Source: Actinophytocola xinjiangensis
GTDB lineage: Bacteria > Actinomycetota > Actinomycetes > Mycobacteriales > Pseudonocardiaceae
NCBI RefSeq assembly: GCF_001921215.1
Contig: NZ_MSIF01000002.1
Location: 620,001 to 684,000 of the forward strand
Reading direction: 5' to 3'
Length of the DNA stretch: 64,000 nucleotides
Shown here: piece by piece, positions 58,666 through 64,000 of the stretch
How positions within the stretch are numbered: position 1 is the stretch's first letter
Layout of the letters: every line of letters starts with the position of its first letter
The notes under the pieces: model-generated
Told to the model about the DNA's origin: nothing
The model's input: only the letters and a program-made list of their open reading frames with translations
Databases searched by the model: none
Translations under genes and position numbers: made by a program

Positions 58666-59073
58666 TCAGTAGCGGTCGGGCTGGCGGAACACGATCCGCT
58701 GCTCGGGCAGCAGGCCCAGCTCCGGGCCGGTGCGCGGGGCCGGGGTGGCGACCAGGATGTTGTAGTGGTTGGGCAGGTGGCAGCCGTCGAAGCCGAGAAC
58801 GGTGCCGACCGGTCGGCCCTCGACGTGCAGCACGTCGCCCCGGTCGATCACCCCGGCGGCGGTCACCTCCAGGAACCCGAGGAAGCCGACACGGTCGATG
58901 CGGGATCCCGCCGCGGTCTCGTCGTGGTCGGTGGTGACCAGTTCGTGCACCTCGCCCCGGCGCACACAGCGGCTGGCGAAGGGTTCGAGCACCATGCCGC
59001 GGTCGTCGCGGCGGTGGACGAGCACCTTCACCAGCACGCCGGTGACCGAGCGTTTCGGGCCGTTCTCACGCAT
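58666..59073 (-). CDS. Hypothetical protein at the end of the dehydrogenase operon
   Basis: 135 residues, not recognised with confidence. It looks like a small beta-rich protein (LVKVLVHRRDDRGMVLEPFA, VGFLGFLEVTAAGVIDRGD, GTVLGFDGCHLPNHYNILV) without signal peptide. ATG at 59073 overlaps the end of the Gfo/Idh gene by eight bases, so it is translated with the operon and is probably needed for the same pathway. Confidence 0.7.
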   Translation of the reverse strand: MRENGPKRSVTGVLVKVLVHRRDDRGMVLEPFASRCVRRGEVHELVTTDHDETAAGSRIDRVGFLGFLEVTAAGVIDRGDVLHVEGRPVGTVLGFDGCHLPNHYNILVATPAPRTGPELGLLPEQRIVFRQPDRY

Positions 59074-59989
59074 CGAGCGGTACCTCGGTGTCCGACATCC
59101 GGTAGCAGGCGTCCACAAGGGACAGTTCGGGCAGGCCGTTCCTCGGCGCGGTGCCCCGGCCGGTGACCGCCGCGACGAAGTCGTCGAGCACGCCGGCGTA
59201 CTCGTGCCACAGCGAGGCCTTGAACCGTTCGTGGCCGGCGAGCATGTCCGCGCGCAGCACGGTGCCGTCGGCCAGCCGGACCTCCACCTCCTTGACCTCA
59301 CCCGGGTAGGACCAGTCGAGCTCGACCGAGACCGGCACGCCGTCGACCGACCGCAGCCTGATGCTGGCCTGCCGGTCCACGCCCTTGTCGTCGCGGGCGA
59401 TCTCGGCGGCGGTGGCGGTCACCGGGCCGAGCAGCAGGTGCGCGAGGTCGAAGGCGTTGGGCCCGTTGTCGGCGACACAGCCACCGCCGCAGCGCTCCGG
59501 TTCCAGGTACCAGCGGTCGTCGCCGGTGTGCTCCTCGATGCGCTCCAGGTAGCGGATGCGCACCGACTCGATGGGCCGCCCGGCCAGTTCGCGCACCAGC
59601 GCGGTGACGTTGTCGTTGTAGCGCCGGTGGAACGCGCACAGCAGCGGCAGTTGGCGTTCGGCGGCGAAGCGGACGAGGTGCTCGCCCTGTTCGACGGTCA
59701 GCGCCAGCGGCTTCTCCACGCACACCGGCAGGCCGGTGGCCAGCGCGTCGTGGCAGACGACCAGGTGCGCGTCGTTGGGGACCGCGACGATCACCGCGTC
59801 CAGCGCGGTGCCGGCCAGCATCGACCGGTGGTCGCGGTAGCAGGCGACGTTGCCCCGGTGCGGCGAGAGCGCCGCCTCGTCCTGGTCGCACACCGAGGTC
59901 AGCCGGACCGAGGACTTGCCCTGGATGGCCGAGAGGTAGAAGCGGGAGATCACCCCGAGGCCGATCAGGCCCAACCGCAGCGGCCGCAT
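59066..59989 (-). CDS. Gfo/Idh/MocA family oxidoreductase
   Basis: 307 residues. N-terminal NAD(P) fold LGLIGLGVISRFYLSAI, the active-site CVEKPLALTVEQGEHL with catalytic Lys, and CAFHRRYNDNV; the C-terminal beta-sheet domain binds a sugar-like substrate. It would oxidise or reduce a cyclitol, sugar or amino sugar. ATG overlaps the preceding stop by one base. A second member of the family heads the visible operon at 63.2 kb. Confidence 0.92.
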   Translation of the reverse strand: MRPLRLGLIGLGVISRFYLSAIQGKSSVRLTSVCDQDEAALSPHRGNVACYRDHRSMLAGTALDAVIVAVPNDAHLVVCHDALATGLPVCVEKPLALTVEQGEHLVRFAAERQLPLLCAFHRRYNDNVTALVRELAGRPIESVRIRYLERIEEHTGDDRWYLEPERCGGGCVADNGPNAFDLAHLLLGPVTATAAEIARDDKGVDRQASIRLRSVDGVPVSVELDWSYPGEVKEVEVRLADGTVLRADMLAGHERFKASLWHEYAGVLDDFVAAVTGRGTAPRNGLPELSLVDACYRMSDTEVPLDA

Positions 59990-61110
59990 CACGCCACCGC
60001 CTCGGGGGCCGCCACGCCGGTCCGCTCGGCCACCGCACGCAGCTCGTCGTACAGCTCGGCGGAGAGCGGAACGCCCTGGCGCCGGTAGAGTTCCGCGCGC
60101 TCGGCCTCCGGCCAGCCGGGATAGCGCACCGGTTGTCCATCCTTGGTGGACGGACAGTCGGCGAGCGTGCCGAACAGCACACCGGCGTCGCGCGCGAACC
60201 CGCCGCCCGGGCGCAGCAGCTCCGGGGAGATCGCCAGCAGGAACAGCCCGATGTCGTCGTCGCGGCCGGCCGGGCGGCCGTCCCCGAGCAGCGCGTCGCG
60301 GTCGGGCCCGAAAGCGGCGCCGGACAGCAGCGCGGACAGCACCTCGACCATCAGCCCCAGGCCGAAACCCTTGTACTCCCCGTTCTCCGGCGTGCCGCCC
60401 AGCCAGCGCAGGTGCGCCTCGCCCTGGTCGAACCGCGTCGGGTCGGTCACCGGGAAGCCGGCCTCGTCGGTCAGCCAGCCCAGCGGAACCTCCCGCCCGG
60501 CGCGCGCCGCCTCCCGGACCCGCCCGGTCGGCACCACGGTCGTGCTCATGTCCAGGACGAACGGCGGCCCGGCCGGCACCGGGACGGCGACACTGAGCGG
60601 GTTGGTGCCCAGCATCGGCAGCCGCCCGCCCGGCGGCCGGGCGATCCGCTGACCGCCGCAGTTGGACGCGATCAGCCCGACCAGGCCGTGCTCGACGGCG
60701 CGGGCGGCGTGGTAGCCGGCGCACCCGATGTGCGTGGCGTTGCGCACGCTCACCAGGCCGACGCCGTGCATCCGCGCCCGGTACACCGCCAGGTCCATGG
60801 CCGCCCCGGCGGCCCACAACCCCAGCGCGCGGTGCGCGTCGAGCACCACGCACGCCCCGAGGTCGCGCAGCACCTCCAGCTCCGCCCTCGGGTCCACCCT
60901 GGACTCGGCGAACAGCGGGAGGTAGAGGCGGGTCAGGTTGGCCAGCCCGTGCGAGCGGGTGCCGGTGAGGTCGCCGTGGCACAGCGCGCCGGCGGCGTCG
61001 GCGGCGCGCGGCCCCGGCATTCCGTGGCCGGTGAACACCGCCGTGGTGAAGCCGACCAGATCCGGGTAGGCGACCCTGACCGTGGTGGCGCGCATGGTGG
61101 ACCGCGTCAT
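59989..61110 (-). CDS. Ldh family (malate/lactate-type) oxidoreductase
   Basis: 373 residues of the type 2 malate/L-lactate dehydrogenase fold, unrelated to the classical MDH/LDH. DLTGTRSHGLANLTRLY carries the family His, and NATHIGCAGYHAARAVEHG, LPMLGTNPLSVAVP and NGEYKGFGLGLMVEVLSALL are signatures. NAD(P)-dependent 2-hydroxy acid or imine reduction is typical (relatives act on malate, ureidoglycolate, delta1-piperideine-2-carboxylate). ATG at 61110 with GAGGAG upstream, overlapping the M20 stop. Confidence 0.92.
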   Translation of the reverse strand: MTRSTMRATTVRVAYPDLVGFTTAVFTGHGMPGPRAADAAGALCHGDLTGTRSHGLANLTRLYLPLFAESRVDPRAELEVLRDLGACVVLDAHRALGLWAAGAAMDLAVYRARMHGVGLVSVRNATHIGCAGYHAARAVEHGLVGLIASNCGGQRIARPPGGRLPMLGTNPLSVAVPVPAGPPFVLDMSTTVVPTGRVREAARAGREVPLGWLTDEAGFPVTDPTRFDQGEAHLRWLGGTPENGEYKGFGLGLMVEVLSALLSGAAFGPDRDALLGDGRPAGRDDDIGLFLLAISPELLRPGGGFARDAGVLFGTLADCPSTKDGQPVRYPGWPEAERAELYRRQGVPLSAELYDELRAVAERTGVAAPEAVA

Positions 61111-62399
61111 CGTGCTCCTCTTCCGTGTGCGGTTCGGTCGCTGGCGAAGCAGCGCAGGATGGCGGCGACCGTGGCGGCGAACCGCTCCAGGTCGTCGAGT
61201 TCGACGTACTCGCCGTACGCGTGGGCGTTGTTGCCGGCGAGCGTGCCCGGACCGAGGACCACTGTGGACACTCCGGGCAGGCCGTGCAGCCAGATGGCGT
61301 CGCAGGTGAAGGCCGGCTCGTCGGCCGGCCAGGCCGCCACCCCGGCCCGCGCCAGCAGCGCGGCGCACCACGGGTCGTCGCCGGACAGGGCCGGCAGACC
61401 GCGTTTGTGCCACTCCAGGGTGGTGACGACGGCGGCGTCGCGGGCGGTGCGGGCGAAGCCGTCGACCCCGGCGAACCGGGCGGCGAACTCGGCGATGCCC
61501 TCGTCCAGCGCGGTGTGCACCGCCGACTCGAGGCGGGCGCCGGCCGGGGTGGTGGCGTAGGCGAGGTTGAGCAGCAGTTGCCCGGTGCCGTAGACCCGGT
61601 TGTGCATCAGCCCGGTGTGCAGGCCGGCGACACAGACCCGGGTGTCGGTCGTGGACAGTGTGTGGGCGAGGTGCTGGGCGAGGAAGCCGAGCAGGACCGT
61701 GGCGTTGTGGCCGGCGCCAGGCTGGTCGTCGACGGCGTCGCTGCCGCGCGCGGACACGCAGGCGGTCATCGCGGCGGTGGCCCGGGTGAGGTAGCGCAGG
61801 CCGGTCGGCTCGCAGAACACGTTGAGCCGCCCGTAGTGGCCGGCCTCGACCAGCGGCCGGGTGCCGATGGTGCCCATCGCGCCGCCCTCCTCGCCGGCCA
61901 CGGCCTGCACCAGGACCCCGACGTCGCGGCCGATCGCCGGGTCGGCCTCGACCGCGGCGCGGATCCCGGCCAGCAGCGCGACGGCCGGGCCCTTGGCGTC
62001 GACCGCGCCCCGGCCGGTGAACCGGGCGCCGTCGAACCCGACCGGCTCGTCGCCGTCGACGGTGTCCAGGTGGACGTTGAACATGACGGTCGAGGCGGTC
62101 GGGCACCGGCCGAGGCGCAGCACCAGGTTCGGCTGCTCCGCGAGGAAAGCGCTGTCCTGGGCGGCGGCCCGGCGCACGGCGAGCGGCACGTCGGCGCGGG
62201 TGGCGTACTCGGGCTGCGCGGGCGCGTGGTGGGCGACGGTGAGCCCGAGACGGGCGGCGGCCTCGGCGTAGGCGTGCTGGGCAGGCCACAGGCCACCAGG
62301 CCGGCCGTTCTCCAGCGGGTTGACCGTCGGCTCGGCCAGCAGGCGCAGCAACAGGTCCCGCTCGTGGTCGAGCAGCCGAACCCGAGGTCCGCCGGTCAT
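61107..62399 (-). CDS. M20 family metallo-amidohydrolase
   Basis: 430 residues. Two-zinc peptidase/deacylase motifs: FNVHLDTVDGDEP, GRGAVDAKGPAVALL and AVAGEEGGAMGT (general base Glu). Relatives (ArgE, DapE, CPG2) remove acyl groups or cleave amides from amino acids. In this operon it may deprotect or hydrolyse an N-acylated intermediate. ATG at 62399 overlaps the TIM-barrel gene stop by four bases and its stop overlaps the Ldh gene. Confidence 0.9.
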   Translation of the reverse strand: MTGGPRVRLLDHERDLLLRLLAEPTVNPLENGRPGGLWPAQHAYAEAAARLGLTVAHHAPAQPEYATRADVPLAVRRAAAQDSAFLAEQPNLVLRLGRCPTASTVMFNVHLDTVDGDEPVGFDGARFTGRGAVDAKGPAVALLAGIRAAVEADPAIGRDVGVLVQAVAGEEGGAMGTIGTRPLVEAGHYGRLNVFCEPTGLRYLTRATAAMTACVSARGSDAVDDQPGAGHNATVLLGFLAQHLAHTLSTTDTRVCVAGLHTGLMHNRVYGTGQLLLNLAYATTPAGARLESAVHTALDEGIAEFAARFAGVDGFARTARDAAVVTTLEWHKRGLPALSGDDPWCAALLARAGVAAWPADEPAFTCDAIWLHGLPGVSTVVLGPGTLAGNNAHAYGEYVELDDLERFAATVAAILRCFASDRTAHGRGAR

Positions 62400-63247
62400 C
62401 CCCGCTGCCCCGCGAACAGGCCCGCGACCAGCCCGTCGAGCGCCCGGCCGGCGGCCACGAACCGGTCCGCCGCGTCCCCGGCGACGCCGCCGCCCTCGTG
62501 CGGCACGCACGCCAGGTGCGGTTCCAGCGACAGCGCGCCCCGGTAGCCGTGGTCGAACAGCAGGCCAAGGCAGTCGGCGACCCGGGCGTCGCCGTCGCCG
62601 GGCAGGGTGTAGACGGTGTGCTCGCCGCCGCCGGTGGCGTCCTTCACGTGGACGTGGGCGACGTGCGCGACGACCTCACGCAGCAGGTCGAGCGCCGGGT
62701 AGCCGTGGGCGATCCCGTTGCCGGTGTCGAACAGCAGGGCGAGGGCGGGGCTGGCGACGGCGTCGAGCAGGTCCAGCACGCGTTCGGCGTGCGAACCGGC
62801 CCAGCCGGAGCAGTTCTCGTGCAGCAGGACGATCCCGGCGCGTTCGGCGCGGCCGGCCAGGACCCGGACCCGCTCGACGACCCGGTCGCGCCAGTCGCGC
62901 TCGCCGAGCCCGGCGTTGGGGTAGGACATGATCCGCAGGTAGCGGCAGCCCAGCGTGGCGCAGCGGCGGGCCAGCACGTCGAACTCGGCCAGGTCATCGC
63001 CGAACGGGTCGGTGACCGTCCGTGCCCAGTTGCCGATCCGGGAGTCGACGCAGACCACCTCCAGCCCGGCCACCGCGTCGGCGACCCCGGCGAAGGTCCG
63101 CTCGTCGAGGTCGGCCAGCGCGACCCCGCCCACCGACCGCAGCTCGATCGCCGTCCAGTCCAGTGTGGACAGCGCGGCGAGCTGGTCGGTGAGCGCGGCG
63201 CCGGCCTCGTCGCCGATACCGGCGAGAGTCAGTGGTTGTTCAGGCAT
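62396..63247 (-). CDS. Sugar phosphate isomerase/epimerase-like TIM barrel
   Basis: 283 residues of the AP-endonuclease 2 / xylose-isomerase-like fold. Metal ligand regions: VLLHENCSGWAG, LALLFDTGNGIAHGYP, VAHVHVKDATGG and LSLEPHLA. Relatives isomerise or epimerise sugars and inosose. ATG at 63247 overlaps the upstream gene by eight bases. Substrate unknown. Confidence 0.9.
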   Translation of the reverse strand: MPEQPLTLAGIGDEAGAALTDQLAALSTLDWTAIELRSVGGVALADLDERTFAGVADAVAGLEVVCVDSRIGNWARTVTDPFGDDLAEFDVLARRCATLGCRYLRIMSYPNAGLGERDWRDRVVERVRVLAGRAERAGIVLLHENCSGWAGSHAERVLDLLDAVASPALALLFDTGNGIAHGYPALDLLREVVAHVAHVHVKDATGGGEHTVYTLPGDGDARVADCLGLLFDHGYRGALSLEPHLACVPHEGGGVAGDAADRFVAAGRALDGLVAGLFAGQRG

Positions 63248-64000
63248 GGCGGATCGCGTCCCTCCCATGCCACACCATCCTGCCGGCGGTGGCGACCAGG
63301 CCACGGTCGCCGGTGATCTCCGGGCGGGACTTGGCGGCGGCCAGGAGACGGACCACGTCCACGGCCAGACCGAGGTCGGCGGGGCGGACGTCGCCGGGGG
63401 TGGCGAAGGCGCGGTAGGCGTCCAGCAGGTAGCCGCCGAGCGAGTCGTCGGGGAAGACCGTGTGCTCGTGGTGGCCGTCGGCGGCGACCATCAGCTGGGC
63501 GTGGTCGTCGTCGGCGGCCACGGCGTAGTTGCCGGTGGCGGTGCCGTGCTCGAAGCGCAGCGTGATCCGGCGCTCCCGGACCGGGGCGGCCAGGTCGGAC
63601 ATCAGGTGGGTGCGCACCCCGCTGGCGTGGCGCAGGCGGACGCCGGCACCGCCAAGGCGCGGCACCCGGCGGTCGGGCAGCACCAGGTCCGCGCAGCTGG
63701 CGGCGAACACCTGCGCCGGGCCGGCCAGGCGCAGCACCACGCCCAGCGAGTGGGGCAGTTCGACGTCGAAGGCCGTGGGGTGGCCGGTGGTGGACAGCGA
63801 GCGGCGGAAGCGGGGCTTGCTCTGCACCACCGACACCGTGCGCAGCCGGCCCAGCCGCGCGTCGTGCACCAGGGTGGCCAGGCGCCGGGTCAGCTCGGAG
63901 GCCAGCCACGGCGCCACCACCGCCAGGCGCAGGCCGTGGCGCTCGCGCAGGCGCAGGATCTCGTCCAGGTCGTACTCGTCGGCGGCCAGCGGCTTCTCCA
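63240..64000 (-). CDS. Gfo/Idh/MocA family oxidoreductase, 3' part
   Basis: The frame is open to the window end and begins there with EKPLAADEYDLDEIL, the active-site EKP motif of the family, so the N-terminal cofactor domain lies outside. The visible part is the substrate domain, with HSLGVVLRLAGPAQVFAASC and ending GRMVWHGRDAIRHA. First visible gene of the operon; genes further upstream may belong to it. Confidence 0.85.
   Translation of the reverse strand, partial: EKPLAADEYDLDEILRLRERHGLRLAVVAPWLASELTRRLATLVHDARLGRLRTVSVVQSKPRFRRSLSTTGHPTAFDVELPHSLGVVLRLAGPAQVFAASCADLVLPDRRVPRLGGAGVRLRHASGVRTHLMSDLAAPVRERRITLRFEHGTATGNYAVAADDDHAQLMVAADGHHEHTVFPDDSLGGYLLDAYRAFATPGDVRPADLGLAVDVVRLLAAAKSRPEITGDRGLVATAGRMVWHGRDAIRHA

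Overview
This 64 kb window is high-GC actinobacterial chromosome. Marker families are an Lsr2 nucleoid protein, a WhiJ/Scr1-type XRE regulator with a DUF397 partner, three Methyltransf_19 (DUF574) enzymes, a DivIVA-domain protein, a receptor Ser/Thr kinase and secreted CBM2/CBM20 enzymes. Frequent GTG starts and ATGA/GTGA gene overlaps also fit. A filamentous, saprophytic member of the Pseudonocardiales (Actinosynnema/Saccharothrix/Lentzea type) is the best guess, but that is inference. I saw no rRNA, tRNA, CRISPR array, insertion sequence or prophage.

Layout. 1-4053 (+): tail of a sodium:solute symporter, then cysD and a fused cysN/cysC making PAPS. 4050-7038 (-): SDR, sulfotransferase and DUF1214 protein, translationally coupled and headed by a KstR-like box, converging on the PAPS genes. 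7039-8031: noncoding with palindromes, then lsr2. 8522-12499 (-): DUF397, XRE regulator, DUF574 methyltransferase, YchJ-like protein and ABC-F ATPase. 12.6-16 kb: TetR-like regulator, esterase-type hydrolase and membrane beta-propeller protein. 16.1-21.6 kb (-): htpG, a second sulfotransferase, hrpB. 21.8-24.7 kb: secreted GH13-CBM20 amylase and a LacI regulator. 24.7-27.2 kb: DivIVA-like protein, methyltransferase/TetR divergent pair with tandem operators, YdeI-like protein. 27.3-32.5 kb: two-component system divergent from a MacB-type ABC exporter. 32.5-35.3 kb: 2H phosphoesterase, S4 protein, two divergent DUF574 methyltransferases.

35.5-44.9 kb (+) is the most coherent system. It is a ten-gene, almost fully overlapping operon: BMP-type nucleoside importer (lipoprotein, double ATPase, two permeases), nucleoside phosphorylase, DszC-like flavoenzyme, and mtnA-, mtnC-, mtnB- and mtnD-like genes. 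Together these would import a 5'-thionucleoside and carry it through the methionine salvage route. The isomerase and phosphatase are divergent, so the substrate may not be plain methylthioadenosine.

45-49.8 kb: truncated PIN-toxin remnant, beta-helix lipoprotein divergent from an AA10 LPMO with a LacI-type palindrome between them, and an ABC-2 type exporter. 50-51.7 kb: a receptor kinase whose outer part is four hemopexin-like repeats, an unusual architecture. 51.7-54.8 kb: unrecognised 474-residue protein and a CE15-CBM2 glucuronoyl esterase. 55-58.6 kb: two paralogous small secreted proteins, DUF4239 membrane protein, UDP-sugar dehydrogenase, EF-hand protein. 58.7-64 kb (-): an overlapping six-gene operon (two Gfo/Idh dehydrogenases, sugar isomerase-like TIM barrel, M20 amidohydrolase, Ldh-type dehydrogenase, unknown small protein), running off the window, which looks like an undescribed small-molecule pathway.
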